Notes under the pieces: model-generated
What the model was told of the DNA's origin: nothing
Databases searched by the model: none
The model's input: the letters and a program-made list of their open reading frames with translations, nothing else
From: Chitinophagaceae bacterium
Lineage (GTDB): Bacteria; Bacteroidota; Bacteroidia; Chitinophagales; Chitinophagaceae
Direction: 5' to 3'
DNA length: 64,000 bases
Assembly: GCA_014379965.1 (NCBI GenBank)
Contig: JACMKU010000213.1
Location: 1 to 64,000 of the forward strand
Shown: piece by piece, positions 7,499 to 16,334 of the stretch
How positions within the stretch are numbered: position 1 is the first letter of the stretch
How the letters are laid out: each line of letters opens with the position of its first letter
Made by a program: the position numbers and the translations under genes

Positions 7499-9001
7499 AT
7501 GAAAAAGACCAGAATCATTTTTTATGTTGTTCTACTGGCGATGCCGATACTGTTTGGGGGCTGTAAGAAGTTCCTCGATCGCAAGCCACTAACCGCAACA
7601 CTGGGCGACTTAAATCAAGGAGGCATTGAAGCCGAGATCTTTGGTTTATATAGCAATCTTCGCAACAGCGCAGGATTTACCAGCATTCCCTGGATTGGCA
7701 TACACGACTTCAGATCCGATGACTCGGAGAAAGGAAGCGATGCAGCAGATGGAGCTGAGTGGGTTGCTCCTTTCGACCAGTTTCAGTATGTGAAGGACCT
7801 TTGGGCAACCAATACCTACTGGGATGATCACGTGAGCCTGATCTCACTTGCCAATTCTGCGATCGCTAAGGCCGATTCACTCGGAGTAAACGATGCCATC
7901 ACAAGAGCTAACATCGCCGAGGCGCGTTTCCTTAGAGCTTATTCCTACTTCGACATGGTGAGAACATTTGGCGAGGTGCCTATCTACGATAAGAAGATCA
8001 ATGCGTCGGCTGACCTTTGCATAGCAAAATCCTCCGTAGCTAATGTGTATGCATTCATCGATCAGGACCTACAGTTTGCAAGGGCTAATCTTCCAACTAC
8101 CTGGGGCGCTCAATACCCCGGAAGGTTGACGAGTGGTGCCGCAGCAGCATTGCATGCTAAGTCATACCTCTATAGACAACAGTGGGCTACCACGCTTGGC
8201 GTAGCGCAACAAATCATCAACTCAGGGACATACGCATTATTCCCAAGTTATTTCGGAATCTTCAAGGACGCGGGAGAAAACTCAAGTGAGTCCATCTTTG
8301 AAATACAGGCATATGTAAGTCCAAACGGCGCCGTCGATCAAGGTATGGTCTACGCTACTACCCAAGGGGTAAGAGCTGCGACTGCAACCGGATGGAATCT
8401 TGGATGGGGATGGAACACACCAACAGATAATCTCGTGAATGCCTTTGAAGCAAATGATCCACGCAAAGGCTCAACCATCTTGTTCTCCGGTCAGTCCGAT
8501 GATCCTGCAACTGGTGGATATGGAAGGGTCCTTCCAAATTCCATATTCGACATCCCTGCCGGACCGCTTCCTCGCAAATACTGGAATAAGAAGATATATG
8601 CTGATCCTGCAAAACGTGCCGCAACCAATCACAGCGACAATCCAAGCTGGATTAACAAGCGAGTTATCAGGTACGCAGACGTAGTACTTATGGCTGCCGA
8701 AGCGGCTAATGAGTCTGCCAATGGCATTCTTGCAGCCACCTATCTTAATATGGTACGGGCACGCGTTAGTATGCCTGCTGTTGCTTTCGTCAACCAGGCT
8801 CAAATGAGGGCTGCCATCAAGCATGAAAGGCGAGTTGAATTCGGCGTTGAAGGCGAACGTTTCTTTGACCTGGTAAGATGGGGCGATGCAGTGAGTGTGC
8901 TTGGACCATTGGGCTATACCCATAGGGCCAGGTATTATCCAATCCCACAACCGGTGATCAACAGGTGCGGAACGACAATTGTCCAGAATCCAGAATGGTA
9001 A
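7499..9001 (+). CDS. SusD/RagB-family surface glycan-binding lipoprotein
   Basis: SusD is the lid of the SusCD transporter. The signal peptide ends in a lipobox, LFGGC, with Cys22 as the lipidated residue. The N-terminal KKFLDRKPLTATLGD pattern and the TPR-like helices (AEARFLRAYSYFDMVRTFGEVPIYDK at about 140-166) are typical. So is the C-terminal block (YADVVLMAAEAANES, LNMVRARVSMP, HERRVEFGVEGERFFDLVRWGD). The length of 500 residues is normal. It directly follows susC and is certainly cotranscribed. The bound sugar is not evident from the sequence. Confidence 0.96.
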   Translation: MKKTRIIFYVVLLAMPILFGGCKKFLDRKPLTATLGDLNQGGIEAEIFGLYSNLRNSAGFTSIPWIGIHDFRSDDSEKGSDAADGAEWVAPFDQFQYVKDLWATNTYWDDHVSLISLANSAIAKADSLGVNDAITRANIAEARFLRAYSYFDMVRTFGEVPIYDKKINASADLCIAKSSVANVYAFIDQDLQFARANLPTTWGAQYPGRLTSGAAAALHAKSYLYRQQWATTLGVAQQIINSGTYALFPSYFGIFKDAGENSSESIFEIQAYVSPNGAVDQGMVYATTQGVRAATATGWNLGWGWNTPTDNLVNAFEANDPRKGSTILFSGQSDDPATGGYGRVLPNSIFDIPAGPLPRKYWNKKIYADPAKRAATNHSDNPSWINKRVIRYADVVLMAAEAANESANGILAATYLNMVRARVSMPAVAFVNQAQMRAAIKHERRVEFGVEGERFFDLVRWGDAVSVLGPLGYTHRARYYPIPQPVINRCGTTIVQNPEW

Positions 9002-9056
9002 TCGAATAAATATGGGGCATGAAATACTGTCCCATTATTTCTAACTTGAAAACGTA

Positions 9057-9923
9057 ATGAAAATGAAACATAAAATACAGTTATATACCCTGGGAGTTCT
9101 GGCGATGCTGTCAGTGTTGGGTTGTCAAAAAAAGGAAAGACCCTCATTGGGTGATTATCCGAAGGATGCCAACGCACCCGGCGGTCCCCTGAAATTCTAT
9201 GCAGCTTACGATGGCAGTTCAGCTGATCCGTTGATGAATGCTGTAGACAGCATCAGGGCGAACTTCGCCTCAAGCAATCCCCTCGCATCAATTCCCGGAA
9301 TTTCCGGAAAAGCCGTGCAAGGTGTGTTTGACAAGGCCATTAAGTATGCATCAGCAAATGACTTTGCCACCTCTACCAGCTTTAGCATTTCCGTATGGAT
9401 TAAGGCAACTCCCTGGGCAGGTGGAGCTGGATTTGTATTCTCGCTCACCAATAAGGACTATTGGCATAATAGCGCAATATTCCTGATGTTCGAGGACCAA
9501 GGTCAGAGCAGCACAACTGCGGCGGCTATGAAGTTTGCAGTAATGGACCAGTGGTTTGAATTCGTTGGGCCTAACCTTCTTCAGAAGCCGGTATTAAACG
9601 GTCAATGGCACCAATTGGTATTCGTTTACGATCAAACAACGTCTAAGCTGACATACTACTTTGATGGTGCTGCCATAACTGGCCTCGCCGCCAGCCTGAC
9701 TGATATGAAGAACGGAGGCAATCCACGCGGGCCTGTTAAACTTACAGACAACGACGGCAATGCCGGTTCACTGGTTGTCGGAGGATGGAACAAGCAAGCC
9801 GGTATCACAGGCCCTACCGATGGTTGGGTTCTCGGTTTCAATGGTGGAATTGATCAATTCAGGATGTATGGCAAAGTGTTGACCGCGTCCGAAGTATTGG
9901 CGCTATACAACAGCAAGCTGTAA
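9057..9923 (+). CDS. LamG/concanavalin A-like surface lipoprotein of the PUL
   Basis: This is a lipoprotein with lipobox SVLGC (Cys23) and a single concanavalin A-like LamG domain over about residues 50-285. Landmarks are SFSISVWIKATPW, GQWHQLVFVYDQTTSKLTYYFDGAAI and the closing GGIDQFRMYGKVLTASEVLALYN. Such proteins often fill the SusE/SusF slot after SusD as extra surface glycan-binding proteins. No catalytic motif is visible. A second ATG six bases downstream is an equally good start. A strong stem-loop follows the gene, so it may close the high-expression susCD segment. Confidence 0.85.
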   Translation: MKMKHKIQLYTLGVLAMLSVLGCQKKERPSLGDYPKDANAPGGPLKFYAAYDGSSADPLMNAVDSIRANFASSNPLASIPGISGKAVQGVFDKAIKYASANDFATSTSFSISVWIKATPWAGGAGFVFSLTNKDYWHNSAIFLMFEDQGQSSTTAAAMKFAVMDQWFEFVGPNLLQKPVLNGQWHQLVFVYDQTTSKLTYYFDGAAITGLAASLTDMKNGGNPRGPVKLTDNDGNAGSLVVGGWNKQAGITGPTDGWVLGFNGGIDQFRMYGKVLTASEVLALYNSKL

Positions 9924-9953
9924 AACAAAGTCGTAATCTTATTTCAAAATTAG

Positions 9954-9991
9954 TAAAGGGCTGTACTCACGTATCAGCCCTTTAAATTTAT
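9954..9991 (+). terminator. Internal stem-loop terminator after the SusCD-LamG segment
   Basis: TAAAGGGCTG at 9954-9963 pairs perfectly with CAGCCCTTTA at 9975-9984 across an 11-nt loop, and the T-rich stretch AATTTATTTCTC follows. It looks like an intrinsic terminator or attenuator six bases before the next start codon. Partial read-through would make transporter transcripts more abundant than enzyme transcripts. Confidence 0.7.
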
Positions 9992-9996
9992 TTCTC

Positions 9997-12900
9997 ATGC
10001 TAAGGGTAACCATCAAAATTCTTTCGGCCTGTCTTCTCATAACATCATGTCGACAATCATCGGAAGGATTATTTGTTGAGATGTCACCCTCGTCTACCAA
10101 CATTCATTTCGAGAATAAACTGGAGAAAAAAAAACATCTTAATATACTCTACTACCTATATTATTACAATGGAGGCGGTGTCGCCACGGGTGACATCAAC
10201 AATGACGGACTACCGGATATCTACTTTACCGCTAATAGCAAGGGGAATAATAAACTTTACCTGAATAAAGGGAATTTCGAATTCGAAGACATAACCGAAA
10301 AAGCAGGTGTTGCCGGAACAGCTGACTGGTGCACCGGCGTGTCGATGGCCGATGTCAATAGTGATGGCTTACTTGATATATACGTGAGTGCTGTCAGCTC
10401 CAAATACGAGCTCACGGGCAACAACGAACTCTACTTAAATAAAGGCAATAATTCTTTCGTTCCGATGGCGAAGGAGTATGGTCTCAATTTCACAGGCTTT
10501 ACTACGCAGTCCGCCTTCTTCGACTATGACCGTGATGGTGACCTTGATTGCTACGTACTCAACCAATCGCAGCAACCCCATGCTAATATCGTCGACACTT
10601 CTAAACGCAGGAAGTACGATCCACAATCCGGTGATGTTTTATATAGGAATGATTTATCAACAACGGGCAGTTTTACAGATGTCTCAAAAGCGGCAGGTAT
10701 TTCTCAAAGTAATCTTGGTTACGGTCTCGGCATCGCAATCGGTGATATTGACAACGATGGCTGGGATGATGTGTACATAGGTAACGATTTTCATGAAAAC
10801 GATTATTACTACCACAACAATCAAGATGGCACGTTTACTGAGAGTGGCGCGAAGCACTTCGGGCATTACAGCAGGTTCAGTATGGGCAATGATGTAGCGG
10901 ATTATAATAATGACGGACAGTTGGATATCATAACAGTGGACATGCTGCCACCCGATGAGAAAACATTGAAGACTTACGGCAGTGATGAGAATCCGGATAT
11001 CTACAAGGTTAAGCTCGAGGTTCGGGGCTATCAGAATCAATACTCAAGGAATTGTCTCCAACGCAATAATGGAAATGGTGAGAGTTTCAGTGAGACGGCG
11101 CTAATGAGTGGAGTATCGGCCACAGACTGGAGCTGGGCCCCTCTGTTTGCCGATTTCGACAATGATGGAAATAAAGACCTGGTCATTTCGAGCGGGATTG
11201 TAAAGCGTCCCGTTGATCTCGACTACATCCGATTCGTTTCTGATTTGCAGACTAAGAAAGGCTTGAATCAAACGGATGAATATGACGATGTCGCCATTGA
11301 TGGAATGCCCGATGGCGGTTCTCACCCTTTCTTTTTCAAAGGAAGTGGCGAAAACTCATTCCAGGATGTCAGCAACGACTGGGGCACTGGAAAAATGAAA
11401 GGATACTACAACGGAACAGCATATGCCGATTTCGACAATGATGGCGATCTTGATCTCGTCATGAACTGCATAGATGAAAAAGCGTTGATGTTAAAAAACA
11501 ATGCCCCTCGTAAGCATTTCGTTTCGTTACAGTTTAAAGGCGATAGTGTAAACACTTTCGGCCTGGGAGCCAAAGCCTATGTATTCGCTGGGAACAAATT
11601 GCAATATCAACAATTGATGTTGACCAGGGGATTTCAATCCAGTTGTGATGCGAGGCTACATTTTGGCTTAGACAGTGTTGCCACCATCGATAGCCTCCTG
11701 GTCGTATGGCCTGATCAAAGGTTCCAGCTAATACGTAATCCCAAATCTAACCAGGGTCTCCAGGTGAATAAGGCGGATGCTTCCGGTCAATTCGACTACC
11801 AAAGTTTCTTTCCTGCTCCAAGTAGCCTGGTGGAAGAGATAGTACCAAAGAGCGATATGGGATGGACGCACAAGGAAAATGATTTCCTCGATTTCAATAT
11901 CCAATACCTGATACCTCACCAGCTATCGACACGGGGACCAAAAGTAGCGGTAGGCGATGTAAACAACGACGGACTGGATGACTTCTATGTCTGCGGCGCA
12001 ACCGGCCAGGCTGGAAGTCTAATGATCCGCAACAAGGATGGTAGATTCTCTTCGGCAGACACTGCGATCTTCAACCGTAATATCGTAAGTGAAGAAGTTG
12101 ACGCAATATTTTTTGACGCTAACAACGATGGATCGAAGGATCTCTATATAGTTAGTGGCGGAAATGAATTTCCTAACGGCCATGCGAACTATGCCGATAA
12201 GTTATTTCTAAATGACGGAAAAGGTCACTTCCGATTAGCGGATCGTCCGTTTCCCCCACAACTAACAAATAAATCATCTGTCGCCGCCGCAGATGTCGAT
12301 AAAGATGGAGACATAGACCTCTTCGTCGGCGGACTTTCTGATCCAAGAAAATATGGCTACGCACAAGCGTCATACCTGCTACTGAATGATGGCAAAGGAA
12401 ATTTCAAAGAAGCGGCCACGTCACTGGTAAAGCTTGATAATCTCGGAATGGTTACGTCTGCGGCATTTGCAGATGTCGATAACGACGCCGATCCGGATCT
12501 CTTAGTAACCGGTGAGTGGATGCCGCTGAAGATCTTCATGAATAATAATGGTATATTTTCTCCTGCAGATGTTCCCCAATCTACCGGTCTGTGGCAAACG
12601 ATTTGCACTACAGATGTCAATGGTGATGGCTTTGTAGACATACTTGCAGGAAACTGGGGGCATAACTCGAAACTATATGCTGGAAAATCAGGTCCCTTAA
12701 AACTTTACTCCAAGGATTTTGATAAGAATGGCACTACAGAGCAGGTAATGGCTTATACAATAGATGGTAATGAATATACATTCCTTTGTAAGGATGAATT
12801 GGAGCGTCCATTACCCGTATTGAAGAAGGCCTATCTTAAATATAGTGATGTCGCGGGGAAGACAGTGCAGTACATGTTCTACGACCTATTCAAGGATTAC

Positions 12901-13323
12901 CAGGAAATGAAAGCCGAGACGTTGACATCTTCTTGTTTTATTAATGATGGCAAAGGAAATTTTCGCCGGGAAGACCTGCCAGAAGAATTACAACTGGCAC
13001 CGGTATTTTCGTTTGTGCCATGGCAGCATGACGGAACAACGACCTACCTTGCAGGCGGTAATTTCTATGGTGTCATTCCTTATGAAGGACGGTACGATGC
13101 ACTGTTCCCAACCTTTTTTTCCTTTGATAAGGGCACCGGAACATTTAACCTAAATGGCAAACTCTCGATACCGCGAGGGGAAGTGAGAGATCTCAAAGTA
13201 TTCAGTAACGGAAATGGAGGCAAGACACTTCTGATCGCCAGGAACAATAACGACCTGCTGTTTTACCAGCCAAAGAACGCTGTTATTAATTCATCAATTA
13301 CAAAAGCAACTTATGCGAAATAA
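9997..13323 (+). CDS. Giant FG-GAP/VCBS-repeat and ASPIC/UnbV lipoprotein (CRTAC1-like)
   Basis: This 1108-residue lipoprotein has lipobox ITSC (Cys18). It carries many FG-GAP/VCBS repeats with calcium-binding DxNxDGxxD loops (DINNDGLPDIYF, DVNSDGLLDIYV, DYDRDGDLDCYV and others) in two blocks, about residues 55-500 and 645-900. They are split by an ASPIC/UnbV domain at about 515-580 (GLGAKAYVFAGNKLQYQQL, ending DSLLVVWPDQRFQ). The repeats would build beta-propellers on the cell surface. Relatives are common beside SusCD pairs in soil Bacteroidota and are thought to bind glycan or protein, but no activity is established. Its stop overlaps the next start by 11 bp, so it is translationally coupled to the GH30 gene. 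Confidence 0.88.
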   Translation: MLRVTIKILSACLLITSCRQSSEGLFVEMSPSSTNIHFENKLEKKKHLNILYYLYYYNGGGVATGDINNDGLPDIYFTANSKGNNKLYLNKGNFEFEDITEKAGVAGTADWCTGVSMADVNSDGLLDIYVSAVSSKYELTGNNELYLNKGNNSFVPMAKEYGLNFTGFTTQSAFFDYDRDGDLDCYVLNQSQQPHANIVDTSKRRKYDPQSGDVLYRNDLSTTGSFTDVSKAAGISQSNLGYGLGIAIGDIDNDGWDDVYIGNDFHENDYYYHNNQDGTFTESGAKHFGHYSRFSMGNDVADYNNDGQLDIITVDMLPPDEKTLKTYGSDENPDIYKVKLEVRGYQNQYSRNCLQRNNGNGESFSETALMSGVSATDWSWAPLFADFDNDGNKDLVISSGIVKRPVDLDYIRFVSDLQTKKGLNQTDEYDDVAIDGMPDGGSHPFFFKGSGENSFQDVSNDWGTGKMKGYYNGTAYADFDNDGDLDLVMNCIDEKALMLKNNAPRKHFVSLQFKGDSVNTFGLGAKAYVFAGNKLQYQQLMLTRGFQSSCDARLHFGLDSVATIDSLLVVWPDQRFQLIRNPKSNQGLQVNKADASGQFDYQSFFPAPSSLVEEIVPKSDMGWTHKENDFLDFNIQYLIPHQLSTRGPKVAVGDVNNDGLDDFYVCGATGQAGSLMIRNKDGRFSSADTAIFNRNIVSEEVDAIFFDANNDGSKDLYIVSGGNEFPNGHANYADKLFLNDGKGHFRLADRPFPPQLTNKSSVAAADVDKDGDIDLFVGGLSDPRKYGYAQASYLLLNDGKGNFKEAATSLVKLDNLGMVTSAAFADVDNDADPDLLVTGEWMPLKIFMNNNGIFSPADVPQSTGLWQTICTTDVNGDGFVDILAGNWGHNSKLYAGKSGPLKLYSKDFDKNGTTEQVMAYTIDGNEYTFLCKDELERPLPVLKKAYLKYSDVAGKTVQYMFYDLFKDYQEMKAETLTSSCFINDGKGNFRREDLPEELQLAPVFSFVPWQHDGTTTYLAGGNFYGVIPYEGRYDALFPTFFSFDKGTGTFNLNGKLSIPRGEVRDLKVFSNGNGGKTLLIARNNNDLLFYQPKNAVINSSITKATYAK

Positions 13324-14755
13324 ATATATCCTGTTCCCTTTAGTCTTCGGAATAACTACTCTATGTTGTTTTTGTACTAACAAAGGAACAGGGGGTGGAG
13401 GCACGCCCCCACCCCCTCCTACTCCCGGGCCCGAGGCAGAAGTTTGGATGACGAGAAGCAATGCGACCACATTATTGCAAAAGCAACCCGGCGTGTTCGC
13501 TTTCGGTACTACATCAAATAGTGATCCTTTCGTAGATGTTGACTCGGCCACGCGAATGCAATCAGTCGATGGTTTTGGATACACTTTGACCGGCGGAAGC
13601 GCTATGCTTCTAAATAGAATGAATGCGCCTGACAGGGCCGTCCTTCTTAGCGAATTGTTCGGCAACGGAGCCTCATCGATAGGTGTTAGTTACCTCAGGT
13701 TAAGCATTGGCGCATCGGACCTCAGCCCAACTGTCTTTAGCTACGACGATATGCCCACAGGCCAAACGGACGTGACACTAGCTAATTTCAGTCTTTCACA
13801 AGATACCGTGGACCTTATTCCCGTGTTGAAAGAGATCCTTGCAATCAACCCTGCAATCAAGCTGATGGGTTCCCCCTGGAGTCCTCCTGTATGGATGAAA
13901 GATAACGGTAGTTCAATAGGTGGAAGTCTACTCCCCCAATACTACAGCGTCTATGCGCAGTACTTTGTAAAATACATTCTTGCAATGAAAGCGAAAGGCA
14001 TCACCATCGATGCCATCACAATACAGAACGAACCGCAGCATGGAGGAAACAACCCTAGTATGTTGATGACCGCCACTCAACAAGCCGATTTTATTAAGGG
14101 ACATCTTGGACCTGCCTTCCAGGCAGCCGCGATTACCACCAAGATCATTGTGTGGGATCATAATTGTGATAACCCCGGCTACCCAATTACCGTTCTGAAC
14201 GATGTTGCAGCCCGTCAATTTATCAACGGTTCAGCATTTCACCTATATGCCGGCGACATCAGTGCTTTGACGCAGGTACATAATGCATATCCGGATAAGG
14301 ATTTATACTTCACGGAACAATGGACAGGAGCCAACGGTTCATTCGATGGCGATTTCAAATGGCACGTCAAAAATGTGGTCATTGGCTCAATGCGCAACTG
14401 GAGCAAGGTCGCGCTGGAGTGGAACCTGGCTAGCGATCAAGCTTACAATCCGCATACACCTGGTGGTTGTACAGAATGTAAGGGTGCAATTACTATCTCC
14501 GGCTCAGCAGTGAGCAGGAATGTCGGCTACTACATCATCGCGCAGGCATCGAAGTTCGTACCCGCCGGATCCGTGCGGATCGCAAGCAACCTGGTAGGGA
14601 TACTCCAAACCGTCGCCTTCCAGGCACCAGATGGAAAAAAGATCTTGATCGTATTGAATGAAGGGGCGAATGCCTCTCAATTTAATATTCGTTATAAAGG
14701 AAAATGGCTGAATACATCGGTGCCCGCAGGAACGGCATCAACATATATCTGGTAG
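13313..14755 (+). CDS. GH30-family glycoside hydrolase (beta-1,6-glucanase-like), lipoprotein
   Basis: This is a family GH30 retaining enzyme with (beta/alpha)8 barrel plus beta-sandwich. Predicted acid/base Glu240 lies in TIQNEPQ, and predicted nucleophile Glu335 in YFTEQW; GSPWSPPVWMKD is a family landmark at about 184-195. A C-terminal beta domain starts at about 390. The N-terminus has a hydrophobic stretch and cysteines (Cys18, 19, 21) followed by a glycine/proline-rich linker, which fits a surface lipoprotein. GH30 covers beta-1,6-glucanase, glucosylceramidase and xylanase activities. The GH16 and GH144 neighbours make beta-1,6-glucan the best guess. It overlaps the upstream gene by 11 bp. 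Confidence 0.9.
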   Translation: MRNKYILFPLVFGITTLCCFCTNKGTGGGGTPPPPPTPGPEAEVWMTRSNATTLLQKQPGVFAFGTTSNSDPFVDVDSATRMQSVDGFGYTLTGGSAMLLNRMNAPDRAVLLSELFGNGASSIGVSYLRLSIGASDLSPTVFSYDDMPTGQTDVTLANFSLSQDTVDLIPVLKEILAINPAIKLMGSPWSPPVWMKDNGSSIGGSLLPQYYSVYAQYFVKYILAMKAKGITIDAITIQNEPQHGGNNPSMLMTATQQADFIKGHLGPAFQAAAITTKIIVWDHNCDNPGYPITVLNDVAARQFINGSAFHLYAGDISALTQVHNAYPDKDLYFTEQWTGANGSFDGDFKWHVKNVVIGSMRNWSKVALEWNLASDQAYNPHTPGGCTECKGAITISGSAVSRNVGYYIIAQASKFVPAGSVRIASNLVGILQTVAFQAPDGKKILIVLNEGANASQFNIRYKGKWLNTSVPAGTASTYIW

Positions 14756-14841
14756 TAACGTCATTAGCTCTTATGTAATTCGCATGACTGGAACCTACCC
14801 CGTCTGTGGATCAACTATATTTTAATATCAATAAAGCCACA

Positions 14842-16317
14842 ATGAAAAAGAATCTTTTTGTTTTGATCACTCTCGCACTCTTCGCCTGCTCACAGACAAA
14901 GGATGCAAATCAAGACCAGCCTTCCGGAGCGGCCGGGGCCGCCTATTCCACTGATGGCAAGAAACCGCTCGTATACACTACTGCTGACACGGCCAATCTG
15001 AGGTTATCACTCACAGATACCCTCGAGTTCAAACAAATGGGTCAGCCCTTCGAAACACAGATCTGTGTATTCGTCGATCCCGATATGACTTTCCAAACCT
15101 ATTTCGGTACAGGTGCAGCACTTACAGACGCATCTGCAGAAACCTTTGCTAAGCTGCCCGCAGACAAACAGAAAGAATTCATGCAGGCCTACTTCGACAA
15201 GGAAAAAGGAATCGGATATACTGTTGCCCGTACGAATATCAACAGCTGCGACTTCAGCAGCGACATGTATACATACGTTTCCAATAACGATAAGGAATTG
15301 AAAACTTTCAATATCGATCACGACAGGAAGTACAAGATCCCGTTCATCAAGCAGGCAATTGCCGCGGCCGGTGGTAAGTTGGATCTTTTCGCCAGTCCCT
15401 GGAGTCCACCCGCCTGGATGAAAGACAATAACAACATGTTGCAGGGTGGAAAGCTAAAGCCTGATCATTACGCGAGCTGGGCGCTTTACTATACGAAGTT
15501 TATCAAGGAATATGAAAAGGAAGGAATTCCAGTTTGGGGCATCTCCATACAGAATGAGCCCATGGCAAAGCAACGTTGGGAGAGTTGCATATATACGGGA
15601 GAAGAAGAGACAGATTTTCTTAAAAATCATCTTGGCCCGACCATGCAAAAAGAAGGACTTGGTGACAAGAAGATCATTGTTTGGGATCATAATCGCGATT
15701 TAATCTACCAGCGTGCGCAGACCTATTTCAAGGACCCAGAGGCATCGAAATACATCTGGGGTATTGGTTTTCACTGGTACGAAGACTGGAGTGGTGGTCA
15801 ACCAATGTATGAGAACCTTAAGAGAGTTCATGAAGCATTTCCAGATAAGAATATTTTCTTCACTGAGGGTTGCGCTGAGAGTTTCGATGCCAAAAGATAT
15901 AATGCATGGGTGCTCGGTGAGGAGTATGGGCGTTCCATGATCAATGATTTCAATAACGGTATGGTAGGCTTCACCGATTGGAATATTCTACTCGATGAGA
16001 CAGGAGGTCCTAATCACGTACAGAACTTCTGCTTCGCCCCTGTCCATGGAGATACTAAGACTGGAAAACTTATTTACACCAATTCATATTATTACATCGG
16101 ACATTTTTCGAAGTTCATAAAGCCCGGCGCGAAGAGGGTAAGCAGCGCAGCCAGCCGAAGCCAGTTGCTAACGACTGCATTCAGGAACGAAGATGGAAAG
16201 ATGGTCGTTGTTGTAATGAACCAGGGAAGTGGGCGGTTTCCTTATTATATATGGATCAACGGGCAAGCTGCAGAAGTGCAGGCTCTTCCGCACTCTATCA
16301 ATACGATTGTGTTCTAA
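14842..16317 (+). CDS. Second GH30-family glycoside hydrolase, lipoprotein
   Basis: This is a second GH30 enzyme, clearly diverged from its upstream neighbour. A GTG 36 bases upstream is in frame, but the ATG at 14842 begins a clean lipoprotein signal (MKKNLFVLITLALFAC), so it is taken as the start (491 residues). The acid/base is predicted as Glu239 in SIQNEPMAKQRWESC and the nucleophile as Glu342 in FFTEGCAESFD. The FASPWSPPAWMKDN landmark and ADKQKEFMQAYFDKEKGIGYTVARTNI are typical of the glucosylceramidase/beta-1,6-glucanase branch. Two GH30 enzymes in one operon may split endo and exo steps; this cannot be told from the sequence. Confidence 0.92.
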   Translation: MKKNLFVLITLALFACSQTKDANQDQPSGAAGAAYSTDGKKPLVYTTADTANLRLSLTDTLEFKQMGQPFETQICVFVDPDMTFQTYFGTGAALTDASAETFAKLPADKQKEFMQAYFDKEKGIGYTVARTNINSCDFSSDMYTYVSNNDKELKTFNIDHDRKYKIPFIKQAIAAAGGKLDLFASPWSPPAWMKDNNNMLQGGKLKPDHYASWALYYTKFIKEYEKEGIPVWGISIQNEPMAKQRWESCIYTGEEETDFLKNHLGPTMQKEGLGDKKIIVWDHNRDLIYQRAQTYFKDPEASKYIWGIGFHWYEDWSGGQPMYENLKRVHEAFPDKNIFFTEGCAESFDAKRYNAWVLGEEYGRSMINDFNNGMVGFTDWNILLDETGGPNHVQNFCFAPVHGDTKTGKLIYTNSYYYIGHFSKFIKPGAKRVSSAASRSQLLTTAFRNEDGKMVVVVMNQGSGRFPYYIWINGQAAEVQALPHSINTIVF

Positions 16318-16334
16318 CTTAAAGATCGAATATC

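Noticed and set aside
10073-10264. Open frames opposite to or overlapping the large genes throughout the window
   Set aside because: They lack family motifs and are shadows of the real genes; none has independent support.
9997-13323. Adhesin or toxin interpretation of the large repeat protein
   Set aside because: The repeats are FG-GAP/VCBS with an ASPIC domain and a lipobox, and the gene sits inside a SusCD operon; no toxin or secretion domain was seen.
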